From Desulfobacterales bacterium (lineage in GTDB: Bacteria; Desulfobacterota; Desulfobacteria; Desulfobacterales; UBA5852), in contig JASJED010000083.1 in assembly GCA_030065585.1 (NCBI GenBank), positions 1 to 33,975 of the forward strand: a stretch of DNA of 33,975 nucleotides, in the 5' to 3' direction. Below are positions 8,446-16,831 of this stretch, piece after piece (position 1 is the first letter of the stretch; each line of letters starts with the position of its first letter). The notes under the pieces were generated by a model that had not been told where the DNA came from, made no database searches, and saw nothing but the letters and a program-made list of their open reading frames with translations. The position numbers and the translations under genes were made by a program.

Positions 8446-8577
8446 GCGGCAAATCCTGCCGGAACGGGGCAGATAATACCACCTCGGAAACCGACCACCG
8501 GCGGATCACGAACGCGTGCAAGCCCGCGGCAGGCCGTGATTGGCCACACAAACGGCGAGTCCCATTCATACGATGCG

Positions 8578-8593
8578 TGGCACAATTTATGCA
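8578..8593 (+). promoter_or_regulatory. Sigma-54 promoter upstream of fliK
   Basis: TGGCAC-N5-ATGCA is present, with GG at 8579-8580 and GC at 8591-8592 separated by exactly ten bases. The -24 element matches the consensus fully and the -12 element has one mismatch (A for T). The expected start site is near 8604, about 45 bases before the fliK start. GTCAA half-sites (about 8393 and 8416, inside the end of fliJ) are possible activator contacts but weak. The site would drive fliK-flgD-flgE, the hook genes. Confidence 0.78.
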
Positions 8594-8649
8594 GATTGTG
8601 CTGAAGCAAATCCCTTGGCAATGATGATTGATTAGAAAGGATATCGATT

Positions 8650-10299
8650 TTGAACGCTGTCCCAACCTTACCGATCAAACCGGATATGCCGGCCAGCGCA
8701 GCGCCAAGCGCGTTTAACCGCGACCAATCGCAGCCTTCATCGAGTTTCAGGGCCACACTGCACAAGGTCAAAGCGGACAAGCCGTCGGCGCCCTCCGACC
8801 AAGATCCGCATGATGCCCCCCCGGCATTTTCCGGAGAAGATCAAAACGCTTCGGTCATCACCGGAGAAGAACCGCATGCCACGGATCCGACTGAGCCGCA
8901 GGCTGTGGGGCTGATCGAGGATCCGGCCGAATTGTTTTCCGGCGCGGGCCTATTGGAAGGGGCCAAGCCGGCGATCGACGGTGGGGGCTCAACAGGTGAC
9001 GAGAAGTCTCCCCTTGGGGTCGCTGCGGTAATGCCGCAAGACAAACAGGCCGCAGACGGACCACCTGATCTCAAGACCGTCGCTGCGCCGATAAGGCCAC
9101 GGGCCTCCGGACAGCCCCCCGCAAGGGCGCAATCCCATTTGCCAAACACAGCGCCGGTGGTTTTGACGACGCCCGGTAGCGAAAATGCCAATCCAGATTC
9201 TGGCTTGCGGACAGCCCAATCGCTCTCCCCGGGGATATTCGCCAGGACCGCCGAACCAAACGCTCCGGGAGTCGAGGGCACCATGGGGGATTCGGGGCCT
9301 CGCCTACTGGAGACGGGTGAGAAGGGGACGCCACTTAAAACTGAGCCGTTGGTCAACGCGGATAAACGTATTCCCGCGCAAGCCGGACCTGGGCAGCAGG
9401 GACCACTCGTGGAGGGGGCTGAAGCCGCTCAAAGCCAATCCGCGACGGTCGCCAAGATAACCATGGCCTCCGCCATTCGGCGGTCCCCAGCACCGGACCG
9501 TCAGGCCGGCCCTGGAAAGACCCCGGCAGCTTTGAACCTGATCGCCACCCTCGGACGCGAATCGGGTCATACGTCATCCGAAACACCCGAATCGACCCCG
9601 TCGGCACGCCTGGTCGGGGAAAATGCGGGGCCTCATGACGGACCGGGACTATCCGCGGATGGGGAGCGCGCGGAAGATCATCCCCGGCGTTGGTTGGGTG
9701 CCGATCAGGGGTTGGAAACGGCACGCAGCCTTCGAACCGCGCGGCTTGACGCCGATGCCCGCGCGGATTGGATTGCGACGGTCGATCGCCAGGGAATGTC
9801 ACCGGTCAACAAGCCGAGTTCAACGATCTTCGTCGAGAAGGATCCGACGCTTACGGCCGATTCTTTTCGGTCTCAGAATCTCGACCCGATCGTCGAGCGC
9901 ATCGCCGTGAGTGTCCGGGGCAACCAGTCCGAAGCGCGCATTGCTTTAAAACCGGATCATCTGGGCAGCATTCGACTCCAAATTGCCACGGATAACGGCA
10001 TCGTCAACATCAAGATCATGACGGAATTTCCAATGGCCCGCGATCTGCTCGAATCCCATCTGCCTCAGTTGAAGACCGAGCTGCAGCAACAGGGTCTCGA
10101 CCTGGATGAATTTACCGTCACCCTTGACAAGGAAGAGCAGGATTTCCGCCGGGAAGGCCGGCGGCAACAGGGGACGTTCAGGCCGCCGTCGGACCCTGGA
10201 CGCCGCGATGCGCATGCCGACCGTCCTGGCCATGATCGGCCGGAAAACCCTCCGACCGCCAAACGGTCTACGGCAACCGGTGTGGACTTCTTTGCCTGA
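8650..10299 (+). CDS. fliK: Flagellar hook-length control protein FliK
   Basis: This 549-residue protein has a long Pro/Gly/Ala-rich disordered N-terminal region (about 1-400) and the conserved C-terminal Flg_hook domain (about 415-500). The domain contains ERIAVSVRGNQSEARIALKP, LGSIRLQIATDNGIV and QLKTELQQQGLDLDEFTV. FliK measures the hook and switches FlhB export specificity through its C-terminal domain. The start is TTG with an AAAGGA ribosome binding site 8 bases upstream. Low-complexity composition makes the N-terminal half poorly conserved, so identification rests on the C-terminus and on flgD and flgE following. Confidence 0.93.
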   Translation: MNAVPTLPIKPDMPASAAPSAFNRDQSQPSSSFRATLHKVKADKPSAPSDQDPHDAPPAFSGEDQNASVITGEEPHATDPTEPQAVGLIEDPAELFSGAGLLEGAKPAIDGGGSTGDEKSPLGVAAVMPQDKQAADGPPDLKTVAAPIRPRASGQPPARAQSHLPNTAPVVLTTPGSENANPDSGLRTAQSLSPGIFARTAEPNAPGVEGTMGDSGPRLLETGEKGTPLKTEPLVNADKRIPAQAGPGQQGPLVEGAEAAQSQSATVAKITMASAIRRSPAPDRQAGPGKTPAALNLIATLGRESGHTSSETPESTPSARLVGENAGPHDGPGLSADGERAEDHPRRWLGADQGLETARSLRTARLDADARADWIATVDRQGMSPVNKPSSTIFVEKDPTLTADSFRSQNLDPIVERIAVSVRGNQSEARIALKPDHLGSIRLQIATDNGIVNIKIMTEFPMARDLLESHLPQLKTELQQQGLDLDEFTVTLDKEEQDFRREGRRQQGTFRPPSDPGRRDAHADRPGHDRPENPPTAKRSTATGVDFFA

Positions 10300-10356
10300 A
10301 AGAGGGCCGCGTCCCTGACCGGCGGGTGAAGTGAACGCTAGAGGAGAAATGCCACC

Positions 10357-11040
10357 ATGACGATATCGGGTATCGAAGCCACGCTTCCCGCAACCACGGC
10401 GGGTCAAAATGTCAAACCGGGTGAACTCGGGCGGGATGATTTCCTGAATCTGCTGGTGACGCAGCTGCAGCATCAGGATCCCCTGAACCCCATGGACAGC
10501 ACCGACTTTACCGCCCAACTGGCGCAGTTCAGTTCCCTCGAGCAGTTGAGCAACATGAGCGGCCAGTTAGAAGAACTGACGGCCTCTCAAAACGTGTTCG
10601 CCAATTCCCAGGCCGTCGGGTATATCGGACATACGGTCCTCGCCAACGGCAATGCCTTTACTTTCGACGGGCACGAACCGGCAACGCTGGCGGTCGATCT
10701 GCAGGCCCCGGCCCAGAACGTGTTCCTAAGCGTCTACGACGCCACCGGAGCGTTTGTGGCCTCTTTGGAAGCCGGTACCATGACCGCCGGCCGCCAGACC
10801 GCCCTCTGGAACGGCCAGGACAATAGCGGCAATCCGCTCCCGGGCGGCACCTATCGTTTCGAAGCCGTGGCGGTCAATGCCCAGGGCGAAGAAATCGGTG
10901 TGAACCCCTTGAGCCGCGGCCGGGTCGACGGCGTGGCCTTTAAAAACGGCGCCGCGGTGCTGATGCTGGGCAGCCGCGAAGTGCCGCTGGCGGATGTGAT
11001 CGAAGTCATTCGCCTCGCCGAGGGTGGCGCGGCAGAGTAG
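10357..11040 (+). CDS. flgD: Flagellar hook cap protein FlgD
   Basis: This 227-residue protein carries the FlgD N-terminal signature DFLNLLVTQLQHQDPLNPMD, then TDFTAQLAQFSSLEQL. An FlgD Ig-like/Tudor C-terminal domain follows, with LWNGQDNSGNPLPGGTYRFEA. FlgD is a transient cap needed to polymerise FlgE into the hook and is released before FlgK joins. A GGAG-type site lies about 11 bases before the ATG. It sits between fliK and flgE, the normal hook-operon order. Confidence 0.97.
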   Translation: MTISGIEATLPATTAGQNVKPGELGRDDFLNLLVTQLQHQDPLNPMDSTDFTAQLAQFSSLEQLSNMSGQLEELTASQNVFANSQAVGYIGHTVLANGNAFTFDGHEPATLAVDLQAPAQNVFLSVYDATGAFVASLEAGTMTAGRQTALWNGQDNSGNPLPGGTYRFEAVAVNAQGEEIGVNPLSRGRVDGVAFKNGAAVLMLGSREVPLADVIEVIRLAEGGAAE

Positions 11041-11118
11041 CATCCCGGGAAGCAATGCCATTTAAATGGGCACACCTAACAACTTTTTGTCGGACATCAC
11101 AATCAACAGGAGGAAACG

Positions 11119-12348
11119 ATGATCGGATCATTGTTTGCAGGAATTTCGGGACTCAACGCCAACTCAACGGCCATGACCGTCATCGGCGACAACATTGCCA
11201 ACGTCAACACCACCGCCTTCAAATCCAACCGGGCCTCCTTCGCCAACGTTCTCAGCCAGGCGATCGGCGGCGGCGGCAACGATATCGGTCGGGGTGTCGA
11301 ATTCTGGGGCACGGCGCCCATGTGGGCCCAGGGTTCCCTGGAAAACACGAGCGGCCCCATGGACATGGCCATCAACGGCCGGGGATTTTTCATCGTCGCC
11401 GACGGAAGCGGTTCCAATTTCTATTCACGCGCGGGGGAATTCACCTTTGATCGCGACGGCCGGCTGGTCAACCCGGACGACCTGCAACTGCAGGGTTATG
11501 CCGTCACCTCGCAAAACCCGGATGGATCGCTTAATCTGGGGCCCCTGGGCGACATCCAGGTGCCGACCGAAAGCACGACCCCGCCCCGGTCCACAACGGA
11601 GTTTACCGTGGACGTGAATCTGGATTCCGCAGCCTTGATCGGCGACACTTATTCGACCTCCATCACGGTTTATGATTCGCTCGGCAACAACGTGCCGTTG
11701 ACGCTCGATTTCGTTAAAACGGGCAATAATGCCTGGACCTGGCAGGCAGGATCCACCATGGCCTCTGCCGTTGCACCGGCCGGCCCCACGGCGATCACCT
11801 TCGATCCCACCACCGGTGCGCTCAACGGCACCACCGATCCAACCATCAACTTGACCCTGAGCAATGGGGCCACCATGCCGGCCCTCACCTGGGATCTCTA
11901 CGACACCACGACCAGCGCCAGCAACGGCGATCTGACCCAGTACGCCGCGCCGTCCACCACGACCTTTCAAACCCAGAACGGTTTTCCGTCCGGGTCCTTG
12001 AGGTCGGTGGCCGTGGACGAATCCGGCGTCATCACCGGCTCCTATTCCAACGGACAATTGGTGCCCCTGTTTCAAGTGAGTTTGGCGGATTTTCCGTCCT
12101 ATTACGGTTTGACCAAGATGGGCGGTAATCTCTATGGTGCTTCGCTGCAGTCCGGCGATGCCATGCCGGGGGTTCCCGGCAGCGGCCGTCTGGGCAGCAT
12201 CAGTCCCAGTGCCATCGAAATGTCCAATGTCGATCTCGGGCAGGAATTCGTCAAAATGATCACGACCCAGCGCGCCTTCCAGGCCAACTCCCGGGTGATT
12301 ACCACCAGCGACGAGATCCTGAATGAATTGATCAACATCAAGCGTTAA
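11119..12348 (+). CDS. flgE: Flagellar hook protein FlgE
   Basis: This 409-residue protein has the rod/hook N-terminus (DNIANVNTTAFKSNRASFANVL) and the central hook domains. The C-terminus is typical (MSNVDLGQEFVKMITTQRAF, ending EILNELINIKR). FlgE polymerises into the curved hook. The length fits the short hook proteins (about 400). A strong AGGAGG ribosome binding site lies 8 bases upstream. A long inverted repeat follows the stop, consistent with the end of the transcript. Confidence 0.97.
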   Translation: MIGSLFAGISGLNANSTAMTVIGDNIANVNTTAFKSNRASFANVLSQAIGGGGNDIGRGVEFWGTAPMWAQGSLENTSGPMDMAINGRGFFIVADGSGSNFYSRAGEFTFDRDGRLVNPDDLQLQGYAVTSQNPDGSLNLGPLGDIQVPTESTTPPRSTTEFTVDVNLDSAALIGDTYSTSITVYDSLGNNVPLTLDFVKTGNNAWTWQAGSTMASAVAPAGPTAITFDPTTGALNGTTDPTINLTLSNGATMPALTWDLYDTTTSASNGDLTQYAAPSTTTFQTQNGFPSGSLRSVAVDESGVITGSYSNGQLVPLFQVSLADFPSYYGLTKMGGNLYGASLQSGDAMPGVPGSGRLGSISPSAIEMSNVDLGQEFVKMITTQRAFQANSRVITTSDEILNELINIKR

Positions 12349-12366
12349 ACGACGCATTGGTCTGCA

Positions 12367-12408
12367 GACCGGCACGCCCGCGCGATGATGCCCGGCGGCG
12401 TGCCGGTC
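12367..12408 (+). terminator. Long hairpin after flgE, possible terminator
   Basis: GACCGGCACGCC at 12367-12378 pairs perfectly with GGCGTGCCGGTC at 12397-12408 across an 18-base loop, 18 bases after the flgE stop. The stem is very GC-rich. No run of T follows, so intrinsic termination is uncertain. It may instead protect the 3' end of the hook transcript. Confidence 0.5.
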
Positions 12409-12432
12409 CGTTGCCTGTCCGGCCGACCGCGG

Positions 12433-12460
12433 TTGACGTCAATGCGTTGACAGGCGTCAA
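12433..12460. promoter_or_regulatory. Paired dyads, candidate enhancer sites for the fliL sigma-54 promoter
   Basis: TTGACGTCAA (12433-12442) is a perfect palindrome. TTGAC-N4-GTCAA (12447-12460) is a second dyad of the same half-site. They lie about 140-165 bases upstream of the -24 element, the usual distance for NtrC-family activator binding. Binding by the regulator at 493 is inference, because the same dyad is not clearly repeated at the other promoters. Confidence 0.35.
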
Positions 12461-12598
12461 GATCAAAACCCGCCGCGCCCGTCTGATCGTCCCGTATCTC
12501 AGCCCCAATCGCGATGGCCTCCCCGAAAACAGCCGGGCTACAGGCTGTAGGTCCTTCATCCGCCGTCCTTCCTGGCTACACCGACACCAACCGATTCG

Positions 12599-12614
12599 TG
12601 GCATATTTATTGCT
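12599..12614 (+). promoter_or_regulatory. Sigma-54 promoter upstream of fliL
   Basis: TGGCAT-N5-TTGCT is present, with GG at 12600-12601 and GC at 12612-12613 separated by exactly ten bases. It sits in a locally AT-rich patch within a GC-rich intergenic region. The start site is expected near 12625, about 90 bases before fliL. It would drive fliL-fliM-fliN-fliO-fliP-fliQ-fliR-flhB. Confidence 0.8.
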
Positions 12615-12716
12615 GAATACATATCCGATTGATCATGGGCCAATCCGGCCGCGGGCCGCACCCGGTGTGCGGACATCCGGATAGAGGCGCACCCAATGGA
12701 TCGAAAGGACGGAAGG

Positions 12717-13181
12717 ATGAACAAGACCCTGGTCATCGTGATCATTGCCGTGGCGGTGCTGTTGATCGGCGGCGTGGGCGGCGGATTCTATATGATTTGG
12801 AACAAACTGGCCGATCTGGATGCCCGCATCCAGTCGGAGGAAGTCGCCGACGAGGAGGACGAGGAGCAGGCGGCCGCCATGGGGGCCTTGTTTCCACTCG
12901 ATACGTTCATCGTCAATCTGGCCGACGAGAAAAGCAAACGCTATCTAAAAGTCACCATGCAGATCGAGCTCAAGGAGGGCGAACCACTCGAACTGCTTGA
13001 AAAGCGTCTGGTGCAGGTGCGCGATATCATCCTCATGATCTTGCCCACCAAACGGTTTCAGGAAATCCGCTCGGCGGATGGCAAAACCCTCTTGCGGCAG
13101 GAAATCATGAGCCGACTCAACGACCTGTTCAAAAAAGAGGCCGTCCACAACATCTATTTCACCGAGTTCGTCGTGCAATAG
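12717..13181 (+). CDS. fliL: Flagellar basal body-associated protein FliL
   Basis: This protein of about 154 residues has one N-terminal membrane helix (LVIVIIAVAVLLIGGVGGGFYMIW), a short acidic linker (DEEDEEQ) and a periplasmic FliL domain. The domain includes FPLDTFIVNLADEKSKRYLKVTMQIEL and ends in LFKKEAVHNIYFTEFVVQ. FliL surrounds the stator and supports torque under load. I place the start at ATG 12717 because AAGGA lies 7 bases upstream; an in-frame ATG at 12696 would add 7 residues. It is the first gene of the switch and export-gate operon. Confidence 0.95.
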   Translation: MNKTLVIVIIAVAVLLIGGVGGGFYMIWNKLADLDARIQSEEVADEEDEEQAAAMGALFPLDTFIVNLADEKSKRYLKVTMQIELKEGEPLELLEKRLVQVRDIILMILPTKRFQEIRSADGKTLLRQEIMSRLNDLFKKEAVHNIYFTEFVVQ

Positions 13182-13191
13182 GACCTCTTCC

Positions 13192-14181
13192 ATGGGCGAC
13201 AACATTCTCTCTCAGGATGAAATCGATGCGCTGCTGACCGCGATGGACAGCGGTGAAGTGGATTTGCAGGTTGAAGACGCCCCGGCCCAATCCCAGGCCG
13301 CCGCCTATGATCTGACATCCCAAAACATCATGCTGCGGGATCAGTTTTCGGCCCTGGAGGAAGTCTATGACAAATATGCCGGTTTCCTGCACAATTCCCT
13401 GACAGCCCTCCTGCAGCAATCATTCGCCGTTCAATTCGTTTCCACCGAAATGGTCAAGTTCGGTGATTTCATCCAGGCCTTTTCCAACCCCACCAGCTTT
13501 ACGACGTTCAGCATGGATCCGCTCAGCGGCTCCGCCCTGCTGGCCATCGAGCCCGAACTCGTGTTTGCGATGATTGATTGCATGTTTGGCGGCAAGGGAA
13601 CACCGCTTCCCCAGCGCCGCGAATTTACGGCGATCGAAAAAGGCATGCTCCGCCGGTTGAGCCAGGAACTGCTGAGTGATTTTGAACGGGCCTGGCAGCC
13701 GGTTTTTGCGATTCGCACCGCCCTTAGAAAAAGTGAAACCAAGCCCGAATTCGTGCACATGGTAAGCCCCGATGAGCTGATGATCGTCATTGTGTTCGCC
13801 GTCAGCACGGAAGAATTCTCGGGCAAGTTTCACTTCTGCTTATCCTATCGCATGCTGGAGCCGATCAAGGAACAATTGTCATCCCGCTACCTGCGCGCCA
13901 AAGAGACCGAGCATGCCTTCAGCGACCGCATCCAGAAAAGCCTGGAGGAAACCGAGGTCCAAATTATTGCCGAGTTGGGGCACACGGTACACACGGTCGG
14001 TGATCTGCTCGGTCTGCAGGAAAACGATATTTTCACCCTCAACACGGGTCCCCACGATCCCATTACGGTCAATATCGAAGACATCCCCAAATATCGGGGA
14101 TTTCCCGGTATCGTCAACGGTAACCGCGCCGTTGAATTGATCGAGACCATTGCCCCGGAGGAGGTTGCGAACGAGAAATGA
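13192..14181 (+). CDS. fliM: Flagellar motor switch protein FliM
   Basis: This 329-residue protein starts with ILSQDEIDALL (residues 5-15), the N-terminal peptide that binds phosphorylated CheY. A CheC-like middle domain (FTTFSMDPLSGSALLAIEPELVFAMIDCMFGG) and a C-terminal SpoA domain (LGHTVHTVGDLLGLQENDIF) follow. The length is usual. FliM forms the C-ring wall between FliG and FliN. The stop overlaps the fliN start. The conserved CheY-binding peptide implies chemotactic control from genes outside the window. Confidence 0.98.
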   Translation: MGDNILSQDEIDALLTAMDSGEVDLQVEDAPAQSQAAAYDLTSQNIMLRDQFSALEEVYDKYAGFLHNSLTALLQQSFAVQFVSTEMVKFGDFIQAFSNPTSFTTFSMDPLSGSALLAIEPELVFAMIDCMFGGKGTPLPQRREFTAIEKGMLRRLSQELLSDFERAWQPVFAIRTALRKSETKPEFVHMVSPDELMIVIVFAVSTEEFSGKFHFCLSYRMLEPIKEQLSSRYLRAKETEHAFSDRIQKSLEETEVQIIAELGHTVHTVGDLLGLQENDIFTLNTGPHDPITVNIEDIPKYRGFPGIVNGNRAVELIETIAPEEVANEK

Positions 14182-14552
14182 CGAATCCAGTCAATCAACC
14201 AGACAACCCCGAACGCCCGGAAGTCGACAGCGATCCGGCACGGGACAACTACCAGTTTGGGGCCCTCGATGGAAACGATCTCCCCGACCAGGCCGGCAAT
14301 TTAAACTTCATTCTCGATATCCCCCTGGAAGTTTCCGTCGAATTGGGCCGCACGCGGATGCTCGTCAACGATCTCCTCAAACTCGGACAGGGGTCGGTTA
14401 TCGAACTTTCCAAAATCGCCGGTGAGACCCTGGAGATCATGGCCAACCAAAAACTGGTGGCCCGGGGGGAAGTCGTCGTGATCAACGAAAAATACGGCAT
14501 CCGTGTCACCGAAATCATCAGTCCCATGGAAAGGGTCGAAAAACTGCGATGA
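14178..14552 (+). CDS. fliN: Flagellar motor switch protein FliN
   Basis: This 124-residue protein has a hydrophilic N-terminus of about 35 residues followed by a single SpoA domain (ILDIPLEVSVELGRTRM; LLKLGQGSVIELSKIAGE; RGEVVVINEKYGIRVTEI). FliN forms the base of the C ring with FliM and docks FliH. It overlaps fliM and fliO by 4 bases each (ATGA), so the three are translationally coupled. Confidence 0.97.
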   Translation: MTNPVNQPDNPERPEVDSDPARDNYQFGALDGNDLPDQAGNLNFILDIPLEVSVELGRTRMLVNDLLKLGQGSVIELSKIAGETLEIMANQKLVARGEVVVINEKYGIRVTEIISPMERVEKLR

Positions 14553-14950
14553 GCCCAACCCCGCTGGTTACCGACGGTTTGAGGATGATCGGCATCCTGG
14601 TGTTCATCGTGGGCGGATTGCTTTTCCTGAACTATTTTATTCGTCGCCAGATGCACGCCGGTGGTCGCCTGGCCGGACGACGCCGCATCAGCGTTCTGGA
14701 AAACGCCCATCTGGGGGTCAAGAAAAGCATTGCCCTGGTTCAGGTGCCCGGTGCCGTTCTGGTGCTGGGGGTGACCAACGACCGCATCACGCTGCTTGAG
14801 CGCATCGCGGAAACCGATGAGGCCTGGAAGGCCGTATGCCTGCCGCCGGGCGAGGCTAACGCCCCTCGGAGCTTCAAGGATCACCTCCGGCAACTGACGA
14901 CCCCTCTGAGCGGGCGTGCCGCCAGCGGCCGCGGGAGTCGATCTGAGTGA
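14549..14950 (+). CDS. fliO: Flagellar biosynthetic protein FliO
   Basis: This 133-residue protein has one membrane helix (MIGILVFIVGGLLFLNYFI, about 12-30). A FliO cytoplasmic domain follows, with RRISVLENAHLGVKKSIALVQVPGAVLVLGVTNDRITLL, the pattern seen in the family. FliO helps assemble the FliP ring at the base of the export gate. FliO is poorly conserved in general, so the call combines this pattern with its place between fliN and fliP. Confidence 0.92.
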   Translation: MSPTPLVTDGLRMIGILVFIVGGLLFLNYFIRRQMHAGGRLAGRRRISVLENAHLGVKKSIALVQVPGAVLVLGVTNDRITLLERIAETDEAWKAVCLPPGEANAPRSFKDHLRQLTTPLSGRAASGRGSRSE

Positions 14951-14972
14951 CCGGCCGCCACAGGTTTAAGTC

Positions 14973-15737
14973 ATGATTAAACGACGCCATCTATATCTCA
15001 TCGGTCTCATGCTGACGGGGATTTTACTGCTGCCCCCCGGCGCCCAGGCCGCCGAGCAACCGGCGGCGCCGTTTATCAGCATCCAGATGGACGATCAGGC
15101 AGACCCGGGCAAGACCTCGGTGGTCATGCAGATCTTTTTGCTGCTGACGATCCTGTCCCTGGCGCCCTCCCTTCTTGTGATGCTGACATCCTTTACCCGC
15201 ATCGCCATCGTATTGTCCGTTCTGCGGCAGGCCATCGGCACCCAGTCCATGCCGCCCAACCAGATTATCATCGGACTGGCGCTGTTTCTGACACTGTTCA
15301 TCATGACGCCCGTCTGGCAGACGGTTCATCAAGATGCTTTGCAACCTTATCTGGACAACCAGATATCCCAGGGAGAGGCATTCGATCGGGCGATCCGACC
15401 GGTGCGCACCTTCATGTTCAAACAAACCCGCGAAAAAGATCTGGCCATGATGATCGATGTGGCCAAACAACCGCGCCCCCGGAATATCGAGGATGTGGCC
15501 ACCACGGTGCTGATTCCCTCTTTCATCATCAGCGAGCTCAAAACAGCCTTTCAGATGGCCTTCATGCTCTACGTCCCTTTTTTGATCATCGATATGGTGG
15601 TCGCCAGCGTCCTTCTGTCCATGGGCATGATGATGCTGCCGCCGGTAATGGTCTCACTGCCCTTCAAGCTGATGTTGTTCGTGCTGGCCGATGGATGGCA
15701 TCTGATCGTCGGCTCGTTGGTCAAGGGATTCGGTTGA
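14973..15737 (+). CDS. fliP: Flagellar export gate protein FliP
   Basis: This 254-residue protein has a cleavable signal peptide (cut after AQA at about residue 26) and four further membrane segments. Family signatures include LTSFTRIAIVLSVLRQAIGTQSMPPNQI and PFLIIDMVVASVLLSMGMMMLPPVMVSLPFKLMLFVLADGW. FliP forms the pentameric core of the export channel with FliQ and FliR. It is followed 16 bases later by fliQ. All expected motifs are present. Confidence 0.98.
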   Translation: MIKRRHLYLIGLMLTGILLLPPGAQAAEQPAAPFISIQMDDQADPGKTSVVMQIFLLLTILSLAPSLLVMLTSFTRIAIVLSVLRQAIGTQSMPPNQIIIGLALFLTLFIMTPVWQTVHQDALQPYLDNQISQGEAFDRAIRPVRTFMFKQTREKDLAMMIDVAKQPRPRNIEDVATTVLIPSFIISELKTAFQMAFMLYVPFLIIDMVVASVLLSMGMMMLPPVMVSLPFKLMLFVLADGWHLIVGSLVKGFG

Positions 15738-15753
15738 GCGAGGATAAAACCCC

Positions 15754-16023
15754 ATGACGCCTGAATTTGTGACCGGTTTTTTTCTGGAAGCGATCAAGAC
15801 CACCATCATTCTGGCGGCCCCCATGCTTTTGGCCGGTCTGGTGACCGGCCTTTTGATCAGTATTTTTCAGGCCGCCACCCAGATCAACGAAATGACCATG
15901 ACCTTCATTCCCAAAATGCTGGCCGTCGCCGTGGCCCTTCTGGTCGCTTTTCCCTGGATGCTCCAGGTGCTGATCGATTTTTTCCAAAATCTACTGATCG
16001 GCATGCCGGAAATCATTCGTTGA
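15754..16023 (+). CDS. fliQ: Flagellar export gate protein FliQ
   Basis: This 89-residue protein has two membrane hairpin helices. The FliQ pattern AIKTTIILAAPMLLAGLVTGLLISIFQAATQINEMTMTFIPKM is characteristic. FliQ wraps around the FliP/FliR core of the export gate. The length is exactly that of the family. fliR starts 16 bases later. Confidence 0.97.
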   Translation: MTPEFVTGFFLEAIKTTIILAAPMLLAGLVTGLLISIFQAATQINEMTMTFIPKMLAVAVALLVAFPWMLQVLIDFFQNLLIGMPEIIR

Positions 16024-16039
16024 TGAGCCCTCACACGCC

Positions 16040-16822
16040 ATGATCGCCCTGCGCCTACCCTTTGACCAGCTGATGCTCTTCATGATGGTGCTGATCCGGG
16101 TGGTGGCGATTATGGCTGCGCTGCCGGTGTTCAACAGTCGCAACTTGCCGGTCATGGTCAAAGTCGGTCTGGCCCTGGCCGTGGCCCTGGTCATCTTTCC
16201 GATCCTCAATCTGGGAGGGGCGGGCGGATTGGATCATTGGGGGCTGCTGACCCTGGGCGTTGTGGGTGAAGTCCTCATGGGCGCCTGCATCGGGCTGCTG
16301 GTGCGGTTGCTCTTTGCCGGCATCCAGATGGCCGGTCAGGTGGCTGGTTATCAGATGGGTCTGGCCATCGCCAATATCATGGATCCCGCCACCAGCCTGC
16401 AGGTTCCCATACTGGCCCAGGCCTACAACCTGATGGCCATGCTGATTTTCCTGGCCATCGATGCCCACCACTGGTTTTTTCGCAGTTTGGTGGAAAGCTT
16501 CAGCCTGCTGCCGCTGTTTCATTTTCGCCTCTCGGCCTCCATCATCAGTCATCTGGTGGACACGGCCGGTGCCATGTTCGTGATTGCCGTCAAGGTGGGG
16601 GCGCCGGTCATTGTCGTGCTGATCCTGACCAGTGTGGCCTTCGGTCTTCTGGCCCGGACGGTTCCCCAGATGAACATTTTCATCGTGGCCATGCCGCTTA
16701 AAATCGTGGTGGGTCTGGTGTTCGTCATCTTCAGCCTGCCGTATTTCCGCCTGTTTATCATTTCCCTTTACCAGGACTTCGGGAGCGGCTTGAGCGCGGT
16801 GATCCGCCTAATGGGACCTTAA
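16040..16822 (+). CDS. fliR: Flagellar export gate protein FliR
   Basis: This 260-residue, six-helix membrane protein has family features. They include RVVAIMAALPVFNSRNLPVMVKVGLALAVALVIFP, GQVAGYQMGLAIANIMDP and FGLLARTVPQMNIFIVAMPLKIVVGL. FliR closes the FliP-FliQ-FliR core and contacts FlhB. The gene lies between fliQ and flhB; the flhB ATG is 9 bases after its stop, behind an AAGGAGG site. Confidence 0.97.
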   Translation: MIALRLPFDQLMLFMMVLIRVVAIMAALPVFNSRNLPVMVKVGLALAVALVIFPILNLGGAGGLDHWGLLTLGVVGEVLMGACIGLLVRLLFAGIQMAGQVAGYQMGLAIANIMDPATSLQVPILAQAYNLMAMLIFLAIDAHHWFFRSLVESFSLLPLFHFRLSASIISHLVDTAGAMFVIAVKVGAPVIVVLILTSVAFGLLARTVPQMNIFIVAMPLKIVVGLVFVIFSLPYFRLFIISLYQDFGSGLSAVIRLMGP

Positions 16823-16831
16823 GGAGGCGCA

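Larger units (their letters stand above)
12349..12716. other. Intergenic control region between flgE and fliL
   Basis: This 368-bp stretch contains no convincing gene; the ORF at 12357-12632 lacks recognisable features. It holds a 12-bp perfect inverted repeat just after flgE, two TTGAC/GTCAA dyads at 12433-12460, a sigma-54 promoter at 12599-12614, and an untranslated leader of about 90 bases before fliL. I looked for a cyclic-di-GMP riboswitch and did not find its conserved core. Confidence 0.7.

Noticed and set aside
11425-12375. 316-codon open frame antisense to flgE
   Set aside because: It mirrors a well-supported flgE, shows no domain and has low-complexity Gly/Arg composition.
12357-12632. 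91-codon + strand ORF between flgE and fliL
   Set aside because: It overlaps the hairpin, dyads and sigma-54 promoter, has Arg/Pro-rich composition, no ribosome binding site and no family resemblance.
12349-12716. Cyclic-di-GMP riboswitch in the fliL leader
   Set aside because: The region has stems and a GCTACAGGCTGTAGG-like segment, but the conserved riboswitch core sequences and tetraloop arrangement are not visible.
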